Positions 52,252-60,445 of a stretch of 64,000 nucleotides of DNA are shown here, piece by piece. The stretch covers positions 62,001 to 126,000 of the forward strand of contig CAYWMP010000001.1 in the NCBI GenBank assembly GCA_964459445.1, written 5' to 3'. Under the pieces are notes generated by a model. That model made no database searches, was not told where the DNA came from, and was given only the letters and a program-made list of their open reading frames with translations. Positions within the stretch are counted from its first letter, which is position 1; every line of letters begins with the position of its first letter. Both the position numbers and the translations under genes were made by a program. This stretch comes from CAYWMP01 sp964459445 (GTDB taxonomy: Bacteria > Desulfobacterota > DSM-4660 > Desulfatiglandales > HGW-15).

Positions 52252-53184
52252 TTAGGTTGATGTTTTCAAAAACAATTTCGTCAACCGACGCCATCCGAGT
52301 TCGGGCATGTGCCCGTAGATGTCATCCCCAAAATGGCCGCCATCTGCCGCTAGAGGTCCCGCAACGTCTTCAATAGTACGATGAAGCTGTTCCACCTCAT
52401 TTTTGATGAAGTCCTTTGACTCCTTTTGGATCATGAGTCCTCTGATGTCTTTTCGGAGGGTTTTGGTGTGAACCCTCATGATCCATCCATCAGAGAAGGC
52501 GTCTTCGGATTTCTTGGTCCCATGTTCCCTGGGCTCCGGGTTTATGGCCGTTACGACGCCGGTTACCGGCGACATTACTTTGGCCTTTTGATTATCTCTA
52601 ATGATGGTGATATCTCCCCGACCCTGCTTCACCTCTTTTCCCATAAGCGGCGCTTCAACATGATCAAAAGGCCCCAATAGACGGGAAGCGAAATCATCAA
52701 TTCCCACTCTCACCGTGGCGCCCTCTTCCATCTTGATCCACGTATGCCCCTCGTGCAGGTAATACCCATGTGGAATCTTAAACCCTTCCACATCGAGCAA
52801 TTGCACCGGTCTTACACTCGCATGCACCGTGTATTCGTCATAAAAGTATTGATCGAACTCGCAATCAACGCACCGATAGTCGTTCGTGCAAGTCCTAAAA
52901 TTAATTCGACCCTTCATGTGGTGGATGCAGGGACGCTTTGCCCTGGGAAGGCCTCTCATTTTGTCTTTCCAGGACACAACCCTTGCTCGCTTACCCTTGG
53001 GAGCCTGACCCGACTCGCTCAACGAGAGATTTTCATCAACCACACCCTGCATGGCCCTGTCGTACCGGCACTCGGGACATTGATAATCGATTTCACAGAA
53101 TTTTCTGCTGACCACGCCGGCCTGCATCCAAACACAGGGGCGTCCGCCCATTGCTCTCCGGTTTTCTAATCGGGTTGATTGCAT
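52252..53184 (-). CDS. GcvH-like protein with doubled four-Cys motif (paralogue 2)
   Basis: A 310-residue protein. Two related Cys motifs come first: PCVWMQAGVVSRKFCEIDYQ followed by CPECRYD (about 16-42), and PCIHHMKGRINFRTCTNDYR followed by CVDCEFD. Each has four Cys in C-x13-C-x5-C-x2-C order, suggesting Zn or Fe-S binding. The C-terminal half is a glycine-cleavage H-protein fold (GYYLHEGHTWIKME, GIDDFASRLLGPFDHVEAP, MSPVTGVVTAIN). The lipoyl-Lys region reads DNQKAKV, shifted relative to GcvH. No other gcv gene is present. It lies 105 bases downstream of its paralogue. GGGGTGG precedes the ATG. Confidence 0.8.
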   Translation of the reverse strand: MQSTRLENRRAMGGRPCVWMQAGVVSRKFCEIDYQCPECRYDRAMQGVVDENLSLSESGQAPKGKRARVVSWKDKMRGLPRAKRPCIHHMKGRINFRTCTNDYRCVDCEFDQYFYDEYTVHASVRPVQLLDVEGFKIPHGYYLHEGHTWIKMEEGATVRVGIDDFASRLLGPFDHVEAPLMGKEVKQGRGDITIIRDNQKAKVMSPVTGVVTAINPEPREHGTKKSEDAFSDGWIMRVHTKTLRKDIRGLMIQKESKDFIKNEVEQLHRTIEDVAGPLAADGGHFGDDIYGHMPELGWRRLTKLFLKTST

Positions 53185-53289
53185 TTTGTTCCACCCCTTA
53201 TAGGATTCGAGTTAATGATTTTTGGTTATTCGTGGTGGTGATGTTCGACGCCTTTTACGGATAACCATAAACCGATAACTCCTAACAGA

Positions 53290-54291
53290 TCAGTCCGTCT
53301 TTAAGAAAGTCTTGGTCAGGTTGCTCCAGCCAAGATCCGGTATGTTTCCGTAAATATCGTTTGTTAGATAACCGCCGTCCGCAGCCAGAGGACCGGCAAC
53401 CTCTTCAATCATCCCTTCCAGCTGTCCGACTTCTCCGTTGATCCAATCGAGGCTATTGCGATCGTCCATGAGCTTCTTTACAGTGCCTTTGATGTCCGGG
53501 GTTCTTACCGTAAATAGCCACCCATTCTCGTAGGGCTCATGGTTGGTCAACACCGGCTTTTCTCTCACCTCTGAATTCACTTCAACGATGACCCCGCCAA
53601 CGGGCGACAGGACATCTGCCAGATTGTCTTTTCGCTTCAAGCCCCACCCAACGGCATTCTGATCCAATTCCTTTCCCATTAGAGGAAGCTCGAAGGTGTC
53701 GGCCTCGCCCAGGAGCCGTTGAGAGAAGTCATCCATTCCGATGCGAATATAGCCACCGCTTTCAATGCGAGCCCAGGTGTGACCGTTGTGAAAATAATAG
53801 CCCATGGGGATCTTGAATCCTTTTATGTCCTGAACTTCATAAGGATGGCTACTGGTTTTTACTGTCCAAACATCCTCAAAGAATTGATCGAAATCGCAAT
53901 TATGGCATTCATAATCATAGGCGCATAATCTCTTATCAATGCGGTTGGTCAGACTGTGGCGACAGATCCTGTCTATGCTGTCCCTTCTCCTCATGGCATC
54001 CTGCCAGCTCGATTGCTTTCCCCTCTCAACTTGTTTTAACATCCCTTGGTCATATTTGCAGGTGGTGCAATCATAGAAATTGGCGCAATTTTTGAAATTC
54101 ACAACGCCGGCCTGCATCCAAAGGCATGGGTTAGCGGCCTTTGCACTTTTGTCTGGCTTGACCATCCAAACCTGACCACCCAGCACTGACCCGATCTCCT
54201 GACCGGCCCCTAGATCGCTCCCGCTGCCTTTTCGATAAGACGACCCGTAGCCTACCTGACTTCTTCGATTTTCATTGACTATCTCTCCCAT
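53290..54291 (-). CDS. GcvH-like protein with doubled four-Cys motif (paralogue 1)
   Basis: A 333-residue paralogue of the downstream gene with the same layout: Cys motifs PCLWMQAGVVNFKNCANFYD with CTTCKYD, and ICRHSLTNRIDKRLCAYDYE with CHNCDFD, then an H-protein fold (GYYFHNGHTWARIES, GMDDFSQRLLGEADTFELP, LSPVGGVIVEVN) and a conserved tail EVAGPLAADGGYLTNDIYG. The lipoyl-lysine region reads KDNLADV, without Lys at the aligned place, so it is not a conventional lipoyl carrier. A longer 58-residue N-terminus is Gly/Ser-rich. GGAG precedes the ATG and a sigma-54 promoter lies about 50 bases upstream. Confidence 0.82.
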   Translation of the reverse strand: MGEIVNENRRSQVGYGSSYRKGSGSDLGAGQEIGSVLGGQVWMVKPDKSAKAANPCLWMQAGVVNFKNCANFYDCTTCKYDQGMLKQVERGKQSSWQDAMRRRDSIDRICRHSLTNRIDKRLCAYDYECHNCDFDQFFEDVWTVKTSSHPYEVQDIKGFKIPMGYYFHNGHTWARIESGGYIRIGMDDFSQRLLGEADTFELPLMGKELDQNAVGWGLKRKDNLADVLSPVGGVIVEVNSEVREKPVLTNHEPYENGWLFTVRTPDIKGTVKKLMDDRNSLDWINGEVGQLEGMIEEVAGPLAADGGYLTNDIYGNIPDLGWSNLTKTFLKTD

Positions 54292-54618
54292 TTTCTCACT
54301 CCTTATTCACCGTTTTATGAAGTCGTTTTGGCTATATATAGAGCAACGCCTGTGCCATAGTTTTTTCGGATGCTGCAGATAAATGCAAACCTATTGATAA
54401 TACGAACAAAACTTGTTAATGATTTCGTACTTAGATAGCAGATAACTTTACATTGCATGTCCTGCAGTGTCGAAATTTTCCACATTGGCATTCAGATACT
54501 CGTGAGCAAAATATGACAAATTCCTTTTTTTCTATGTTATATTAAACATTTATATTTATGTGGATTTTTTCGACATACCATTCTCATATTTCTACATTAA
54601 ACAAACCAAGGAATCCAA
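54292..54618. other. Divergent regulatory region
   Basis: About 330 bases between the GcvH-like gene and the sulfatase fusion. Apart from the sigma-54 promoter it is AT-rich. The stretch from about 54400 to 54480 is where an enhancer would be expected, but no clear palindrome was identified. No coding frame was found. Confidence 0.5.
54342..54357 (-). promoter_or_regulatory. Sigma-54 promoter of the GcvH-like operon
   Basis: On the minus strand TGGCAC (54357-54352), five bases, TTGCT (54346-54342): an exact match to TGGCAC-N5-TTGCW. The implied start site is about 40 bases before the ATG at 54291. The NtrC-type activator at 50029-51372 is the nearest candidate regulator. Confidence 0.75.
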
Positions 54619-56901
54619 ATGAGAGGCAAAGCATTTAAATCGAGCGCGCAAAATGACAAAAAGCGCTATATGCGAAGATGGGTCGCTACCATCCTTTACA
54701 CGCTTTTTATCTATGCCACGCTACCTCTATTTCCAACTCTCTGGGGGTTTGCAACCCAGCTTTTCCCTATTGGCGTGAAAGCCCTTGCCTACGGATTTGT
54801 TCCTTTCTTGGGATTCTTGTTTTTTGCCTATTTCCTATTTATCAAAAAAGAGAGAGAACCCTTTTTTTATGTCTGGACCTCACTCTTTGCCCTATCCCAT
54901 GGGCCTGTGCTTTATTTTTATTGCGAATTTACAGCAGAACGTTTTCACTTTGCAGAATATGGCCTTCTTGTCCTTCTGACCTACCGCTGCTTGAAGCTGC
55001 GTATGAACAGTTTGTGGATCTATCCTGTCATCATGGCCTATACCTTTGCTGTCGGGTTTGTGGACGAGATCATTCAGGGCATTCTGCCAAACAGGGCTTA
55101 TGAATTTAAAGACATCACCATAAACTGGGCTGCCTGTTTTTTGGCAACCGGACTAATTGCTGGGGTAACTTGGAAGGGATTCGCGTCCGCTGCAATTCGC
55201 CCGAAACTCAGGACATGGGCTGTTGCGATTGCCCTGTTAATGGTTGCGGGAAATGGTGCGCTGTTTTATCAGAAATATTGGCGCCCGCCGCTAAATGTGA
55301 TTCTCCTGTCCGTTGATACCTTCCGGCCGGACCACTTGCGCAGCTATGGTTATCATCGAAAAACAACGCCCTTTCTCGATATGCTGGCCGCGAAAGGGGT
55401 TCTTTTCAAAAACGTCATCAGTTCAGCCCCTTGGACCTCTCCCGGGATGATTTCGCTTTTCACCGGACTCTACCCTACATCCCATGGTGTCGAGGCTAGA
55501 GGAAGATCTTTGCTGCAGGGAACACCGACTCTTTTCAAAATTTCCAAAGAAAATGGATTCAAAGTCCCAAATATAGCCTATCTTACGGAAATTCTTAATT
55601 TTGCCAATTTGGGTTTAGGCCCCAAACAGGACGCATATTTCGAAAAGGCGGCGGAACCGGGTGATGAGCTTCTAGAATGGCTTGATGATCATCATCGCAA
55701 TCAGTTCTTTGTTTGGTATCACTATCGATTCCTGCATCTACCCTACGACCCGGATAAACCCCATCGAATTTTTCTTACGGATCAGATGAAAAGGGATCTG
55801 GATTCTGAGAACTTGAGGACTGTTCGAAGGGAGTCTGTGATTCCCTATGGCAGCGTTAACTTCACGAAAGAAGAAGCTGAAACCGTAAAGGCACTCTATG
55901 ACGGCCAGTTAAAAGCGCTCGACGAGTTCATTAGTAGGCTCTATAGCAGAATGACGAGGTGGAAACTGCACCGTAACACCCTTTTAGTTATCACGGCTGA
56001 CCATGGAGAGGAATTCTTCGAACATGGTTTCATTGGGCATGCCTCAACCGCCATTCATGCCACCATGTTTGATGAAGTACTCAAGATACCGCTTATCTTT
56101 TATGCCCCCTCTCGCCTGAAAGAGCGCCGAGTCATTGAAAAACAAGTCAGGCAGGTGGATATCATGCCGACCATCCTGGATATTGTTGGGCTCCCCATCC
56201 CGGAATCCCTACATGGCGTGTCCTTGTTTCCCAAAATGAACGGTTTGAGTGGAGGGCCCCCTCTGCCAGCTATCAGCGAATCCGTCTCGGGAGGCTATCA
56301 AAGCAGTCCCGAGCAGGAGAAGGTTATGCTTCGGTCCTATCGTACAGAGGACTTTAAGCTAATCTGTAGGATCGATGGGAAAAAAGAGATCTGCCGGCTT
56401 TATGATCTAAAAAAAGATCCGGGTGAAAAGACGGATGTCTTTGACTCAGAAACGGCCATTGGGTCTCATCTCAAAACAAAACTTGATGCTCAAATTGCCC
56501 AAATGCAGACGCAGCGACTGACCATGCTTTCAAAGGAAAACGCGCAATTCACACGTGATCAAATCCCAAAGAATGCAAAACTTGAGAAAACTACGGTTCT
56601 ATCTCCCAAAGGCAAGCAGGTGATTCAAATAAGCAAAATGGGTGGCAGGTTGGTTGTGAGTTGGACTGGAGATAAGAATCTTACGTATGTGATCGAGTAT
56701 GATGTAGGGAAAGGCTGGCGAAACCTCAAGGGAACCATTCCGGTGCAGGGGAACAGCAAGACCTTCGGTCCCCTGCCAAAGGAAGCTTGGGAGCCTTTGC
56801 CCTATTGGAACCCCTATCGCATAAGGATCTCTCCCTACGGGCTTGAGGAGTATTGGAGCGATTGGGTTGAATTTAGTATTAAAACCTCAGAGGAGTCATA
56901 A
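54619..56901 (+). CDS. VanZ-sulfatase fusion membrane protein
   Basis: A 760-residue protein. Residues about 20-205 are a VanZ-like membrane domain with five to six segments (ERFHFAEYGLLVLLTYRC, VDEIIQGILPNRAYEFKD). Residues about 225-620 are a sulfatase/alkaline-phosphatase-superfamily domain (ILLSVDTFRPDHLRSYGY, SAPWTSPGMISLFTGLYPT, ITADHGEEFFEHG). The nucleophile site is Thr/Ser (APWTSP) without the C/S-x-P-S-R sulfatase signature, so it may act as a phospho- or sulfotransferase-like hydrolase rather than a formylglycine sulfatase. The final 120 residues resemble a fibronectin-type strand domain. AAGGA precedes the ATG. It is probably periplasmic and acts on envelope glycans (inference). 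Confidence 0.82.
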   Translation: MRGKAFKSSAQNDKKRYMRRWVATILYTLFIYATLPLFPTLWGFATQLFPIGVKALAYGFVPFLGFLFFAYFLFIKKEREPFFYVWTSLFALSHGPVLYFYCEFTAERFHFAEYGLLVLLTYRCLKLRMNSLWIYPVIMAYTFAVGFVDEIIQGILPNRAYEFKDITINWAACFLATGLIAGVTWKGFASAAIRPKLRTWAVAIALLMVAGNGALFYQKYWRPPLNVILLSVDTFRPDHLRSYGYHRKTTPFLDMLAAKGVLFKNVISSAPWTSPGMISLFTGLYPTSHGVEARGRSLLQGTPTLFKISKENGFKVPNIAYLTEILNFANLGLGPKQDAYFEKAAEPGDELLEWLDDHHRNQFFVWYHYRFLHLPYDPDKPHRIFLTDQMKRDLDSENLRTVRRESVIPYGSVNFTKEEAETVKALYDGQLKALDEFISRLYSRMTRWKLHRNTLLVITADHGEEFFEHGFIGHASTAIHATMFDEVLKIPLIFYAPSRLKERRVIEKQVRQVDIMPTILDIVGLPIPESLHGVSLFPKMNGLSGGPPLPAISESVSGGYQSSPEQEKVMLRSYRTEDFKLICRIDGKKEICRLYDLKKDPGEKTDVFDSETAIGSHLKTKLDAQIAQMQTQRLTMLSKENAQFTRDQIPKNAKLEKTTVLSPKGKQVIQISKMGGRLVVSWTGDKNLTYVIEYDVGKGWRNLKGTIPVQGNSKTFGPLPKEAWEPLPYWNPYRIRISPYGLEEYWSDWVEFSIKTSEES

Positions 56902-57131
56902 GGCCTCCCCATTTTTTCAGTTTCGGTGTTTTTGGGTTTGATATATATTTTTGACAAGAATAGCAGATAGGTTCCACGTGTCAGGTCTCAGGAGCGAAGG
57001 TGCAGATTACTGAAACCTGAACACTGAAACCCGATACTGATATCAGGACCCAGAAATCTTGTTTATCCCGCAATCCTATCTAAAGGTTTTATGTTAGATG
57101 AACTGGCACGAACTTCGGAAGGGGGAACATC

Positions 57132-57668
57132 ATGAAGGAGCGAGTCCAAATCATTGAAGGGGATATCACCAAACAAGAGGTGGATGCCATTGTGAATGCC
57201 GCAAACACGTCACTTCTGGGCGGCGGCGGCGTTGATGGCGCCATTCATCGAGCAGCCGGGCCGGAACTGTTGGAAGAGACAAGAAAGATCGGTGGATGCC
57301 CTACGGGTGAAGCGCGGGTCAGCAAGGGCTATAATCTTCCCGCCAAATGGGTGATTCATACAGTGGGCCCCATTTGGAAAGGTGGGAACAAGAACGAAGA
57401 GAATCTTCTTGCTAATTGTTACAGGAATAGCCTAAAGGCCGCAAAAGAGCATGGGGTCAGGACCATTGCCTTTCCCTCTATTAGCACGGGTGCCTATGGG
57501 TTTCCTCTCCAGAGGGCCACGGAGATTGCATTGGAAGAAACCAAGTCATTCCTTAGCGCGGATGAGACCATCCATAAGGTCGTCTTTGTTTGTTTCGGGG
57601 AAATGGCGCTGAATACCTATAAGGAAGTCTATAATTGGGTTTTTGGGGAACAAACCAAAATAGTTTAG
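57132..57668 (+). CDS. Macrodomain protein (O-acetyl-ADP-ribose deacetylase-like)
   Basis: A 178-residue single macrodomain. EGDITKQEVDAIVNAANTSLLGGGGVDGAIHRAAGP and the later FPSISTGAYGFPLQRA are the ADP-ribose-binding loops of the YmdB/MacroD type, with the catalytic Asn and Asp in NAANTSLLGGGGVDGAIH. It removes ADP-ribose from targets or hydrolyses O-acetyl-ADP-ribose. GGAAGGGGG precedes the ATG. Its last three codons, including the TAG, fall in repeat D1, so the C-terminus may be repeat-derived. Confidence 0.9.
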   Translation: MKERVQIIEGDITKQEVDAIVNAANTSLLGGGGVDGAIHRAAGPELLEETRKIGGCPTGEARVSKGYNLPAKWVIHTVGPIWKGGNKNEENLLANCYRNSLKAAKEHGVRTIAFPSISTGAYGFPLQRATEIALEETKSFLSADETIHKVVFVCFGEMALNTYKEVYNWVFGEQTKIV

Positions 57669-57727
57669 GTCATTCGTATTTGGTATTTGAGATTTATTTG
57701 GAATTTGATGCTTGGAATTTGGGATTT
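57661..57727. repeat. Dispersed repeat D, copy 1
   Basis: 67 bp, TAGTTTAGGTCATTCGTATT...GGGATTT, differing at three positions from the copy at 59348-59414. It includes the stop codon region of the macrodomain gene. Confidence 0.8.
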
Positions 57728-57808
57728 GTGTGCTCCTTAGAGGCCTGAGCTCCTCAGGATCCAAGACCTTGGCTCTAAGGTGAGCACGGAAATGCACAAT
57801 CCACAACC

Positions 57809-58066
57809 TCATTCTTCAACTTCATCTCTCAAAAAATATTTGTGATACTCCTCATTAGATAGATAGCCCTTGAGAAGCCTTCCCACCAAATCAAAAACGT
57901 CTTTCAAATCAGCATCTGAAATTCTGGGCCTTAACAGGGCCATGAGTTCATCGTCAGAGAATTTTTGCAAATAATAGACGACAGTGGATTCATCGGTTTC
58001 GCGATCGAAACCGAATCCCACGATGCCGTCATATTCCTCAACGAACTTGTGGCTATGGATAGGCAT
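57809..58066 (-). CDS. Small conserved hypothetical protein
   Basis: An 85-residue acidic soluble protein with GGAGAGAG upstream of the ATG, so probably real. It has no recognised domain: SHKFVEEYDGIVGFGFDRETDESTVVYYLQKFSDDELMALLRPRI suggests a single alpha/beta fold. It lies between the macrodomain gene and a truncated repeat upstream of xdhC's end. The function is unknown. Confidence 0.55.
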   Translation of the reverse strand: MPIHSHKFVEEYDGIVGFGFDRETDESTVVYYLQKFSDDELMALLRPRISDADLKDVFDLVGRLLKGYLSNEEYHKYFLRDEVEE

Positions 58067-58121
58067 AACAGCTCTCTCCTATTTTTTGGAGTCACGTTTC
58101 GAGATGGGGTGTTTTCCTCGG

Positions 58122-58178
58122 AGACCTTTGCAAAATGCTCAATTTTGCTCAAAGTCAAGGTCGAGGAGGATTTTAACC
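58122..58178. repeat. Half element B5 at the end of xdhC
   Basis: AGACCTTTGCAAAATGC followed by the B1-type interior (TCAATTTTGCTCAAAGTCAAGG ... GATTTTAACCC) and then cut off. Only one end is present. The xdhC stop (TTA on the plus strand, 58173-58175) is inside it. Confidence 0.7.
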
Positions 58179-59237
58179 CGCCCTAACCTGAATGAGTTCT
58201 GAAATGATGCTCACGGCAATCTCTTCGGGCGTCTCAGCGCCAATATTCAATCCAATCGGCGAAAAGACCCGATCAAGATCCTCTCTTCTAAAGCCCTCTT
58301 CCATAAGCTTCTTAAAGACAATGCCCACCTTTCTTCGGCTTCCAATCATGCCTATATATCTTGCATTCGTTTTGAGTGCCTGCGTGAGAACCGTTCTATC
58401 ATGAACGTGACCTCTTGTGACGATAACGATGTAGGATGTTTCATCGATCGCGAGTTTTTCCAGGACATCATCGAAGGAATACTGGTGGACTTCATCGGCT
58501 TCCGGAAATCTCTTTTGATCCGCAAACTCGGGACGATCGTCGATGATGACCACTTTAAAGCCCACGAGAGCCGCAAGGGGTACGATTTGCTGTGAAACGT
58601 GTCCGCCACCAAAGATATGAACCGTAGGATCCGACACTATTGGCTCAACGAACAATTCGAAATCCTTTTCCTCGTGATCCTGCAACACAATTGTTCTGCC
58701 TTCTCTTTCCTGGGAGAAATCAAGAATGCCATTGACAATCGCGTCATCCAAGTCCGTTTTTCCCGATAGAGTGCCAATTCTCTGCCCATCGGACTCTATA
58801 AACACCTTTGGCACAACCCCTTCTTCCCATCGGTTTTCGTCAACCACCGTAGCCATTATCCCTGATCCGCCACGCCTATGAATCTTCACGGCCCTTTTGA
58901 GTATTTCCAAATGAGTCAGGTTCCCTGGGGAGACCGGCTCCAGAAAGACTTCTGCGTCCCCACCGCAAAGCATCTCGCCTTCTTCAACATCAGTGCCTTT
59001 CATGACAAAGTTCAAGTGGATGGGCGAGCGTTTTTCAATAACCTTTTTGGAGGCCTCAAGTACTTCGGCCTCTAATCTTCCGCCGCCTATGGTTCCTATA
59101 ATCGATTCATCTTCGAGTATCAGGAATTTTGTTCCTATGCCCCTCGGCGCAGAACCCGTCTGTTTGATAATGGTGGCAAGAACGCAAAAGCGATTCTGCT
59201 CAAACATCTCAACGATTTTCTCTTGTATATCTTCCAT
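58173..59237 (-). CDS. xdhC: XdhC/CoxI-family maturation protein
   Basis: A 354-residue XdhC-like protein. The N-terminal part has GSAPRGIGTKFLILEDESIIGTIGGGRLEAEV, and the C-terminal Rossmann domain has VHIFGGGHVSQQIVPLAALVGFKVVIIDDRPEFA and VIVTRGHVHDRTVL. XdhC binds sulfurated molybdenum cofactor and inserts it into xanthine dehydrogenase-type enzymes. With yqeC and selB it fits the selenium-dependent molybdenum hydroxylase system, although no hydroxylase is in the window. GAGAGGAT precedes the ATG. The stop codon falls in a truncated B repeat. Confidence 0.9.
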   Translation of the reverse strand: MEDIQEKIVEMFEQNRFCVLATIIKQTGSAPRGIGTKFLILEDESIIGTIGGGRLEAEVLEASKKVIEKRSPIHLNFVMKGTDVEEGEMLCGGDAEVFLEPVSPGNLTHLEILKRAVKIHRRGGSGIMATVVDENRWEEGVVPKVFIESDGQRIGTLSGKTDLDDAIVNGILDFSQEREGRTIVLQDHEEKDFELFVEPIVSDPTVHIFGGGHVSQQIVPLAALVGFKVVIIDDRPEFADQKRFPEADEVHQYSFDDVLEKLAIDETSYIVIVTRGHVHDRTVLTQALKTNARYIGMIGSRRKVGIVFKKLMEEGFRREDLDRVFSPIGLNIGAETPEEIAVSIISELIQVRAG

Positions 59238-59347
59238 TGCTTTATCCTCTCAGCACATAGTCTCCCATTCCCTAGGGTTTTTCTCACTTTTGTGTTGCCT
59301 TCACAACAGTCGTTCAGTTGGCGGAAATCCCAAATAGTAATTCAAGA

Positions 59348-59414
59348 TAGTTTAGGTCATTTGTATTTGGAATTTGAGATTTATTTGGAATTTGATGCTT
59401 GGAAATTGGGATTT
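59348..59414. repeat. Dispersed repeat D, copy 2
   Basis: 67 bp, with three mismatches to the copy at 57661-57727, in the same orientation. It lies in the intergenic space between yqeC and xdhC. Confidence 0.8.
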
Positions 59415-59504
59415 CAAAGTTTCTGTAAACGGTTAGGCATTTCCTTTCCGGGCTGTGGTCTCAACTCGACGGAGGCTAAAAGATGAGGCAGACCGCAATC
59501 AACC

Positions 59505-60278
59505 TCATTGATAAACAATGTATTCGCCCTCCCTTATAGAACCGACAACGACGCGCTCTACGTCGGGTGCCTCCTTGATGATGAGCTTCGCCAGATCTGT
59601 TGCCGGCGCCCTTTCTTTGAGTAAATCCATTTTATTTAGAAACACTATTCTTTTTGAGGAATTGGGTGCACCCTTAAAAAGCCCCTGCGGCTCCGAAATG
59701 ATCATGGATAAATGCTTGGGCTTTATCTTTTGATTTTGTCTCAGTCCGGTGAGTTTTTCAATCAATTCTATCCTAAAACCGACCTCCGGTGTCAATTTCC
59801 TACCTAGGGCTTCAAGTCCAAGAAGCGCAACCACCTTTGTGACGGAGTCTGGGATGACAGGTTCATGCTCAGCCGGGGCTTTGAGAGGTCGTCTTGCTGA
59901 TCCGTCAGCTTCAACGATCAGGTAGTTAATATTCCTATTATGATAGAGGTCGTCCGCAATACCGGGATCGATCCCTTGCACCTTCGTTGATTCAACTATG
60001 TTCTGACCCAAAAAGACGTATCCAGAGACCCTCATGCATTTATCAACCGCGTCCCTCCATCCCAAATCAACTTCTTGAAAAACCAAACTAGGCGCTGCTT
60101 TGGCTTCATTATGTCCTATTTTGGTCGTCGTCGTGGTTAATACGCCATTCCCGGTTTGGGTGAGTATCTTCGCAAGCGCGAACATAAGACTTGTCTTCCC
60201 TCCCCCACCCACCAAGGCAAGGTGGTCCCTGGTCTCAAGACCTAATGCTTCTATTAAACTGAAAACTGGTTTGCCCAT
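59505..60278 (-). CDS. yqeC: YqeC, selenium-dependent molybdenum hydroxylase accessory protein
   Basis: A 257-residue P-loop protein. The N-terminal LVGGGGKTSLMFALAKIL is a Walker A-like loop, followed by VLTTTTTKIG and LIVEADGSARRPLKAPAEHEP, typical of YqeC. The ATG at 60278 is taken as the start; the frame is open upstream only because it reads through the B3 repeat. YqeC is a marker of SelD-dependent molybdenum hydroxylase maturation and sits between selB and xdhC here, on the same strand. Its exact role is undefined. Confidence 0.88.
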   Translation of the reverse strand: MGKPVFSLIEALGLETRDHLALVGGGGKTSLMFALAKILTQTGNGVLTTTTTKIGHNEAKAAPSLVFQEVDLGWRDAVDKCMRVSGYVFLGQNIVESTKVQGIDPGIADDLYHNRNINYLIVEADGSARRPLKAPAEHEPVIPDSVTKVVALLGLEALGRKLTPEVGFRIELIEKLTGLRQNQKIKPKHLSMIISEPQGLFKGAPNSSKRIVFLNKMDLLKERAPATDLAKLIIKEAPDVERVVVGSIREGEYIVYQ

Positions 60279-60285
60279 AGCATCG

Positions 60286-60425
60286 ATACCTTTGAAAAAT
60301 GCCCAATTTTGTTCAAGTTCAATGAAGGCGAAAATTTCAACCACAGGAATACATTGAGTATTTTAAGGATTGAGATTTGAGTCTGAAACGGAAATTGGGC
60401 AAAAGGGGGCGTATTGCAAAGGTCT
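60286..60425. repeat. Inverted-repeat element B3 (MITE-like, about 140 bp)
   Basis: Same orientation and interior as B2. The right end reads GGGGGCGTATTGCAAAGGTCT and the left ACCTTTGAAAAATGCCC. It fills the gap between selB and yqeC and begins eight bases upstream of the yqeC start. Confidence 0.8.
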
Positions 60426-60445
60426 CGCATCCACCCCGGCCCAAT

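Noticed and set aside
60279..60344. N-terminal extension of yqeC to 60344
   Set aside because: The extra 22 codons translate the B3 repeat. The ATG at 60278 begins where YqeC-like sequence begins.
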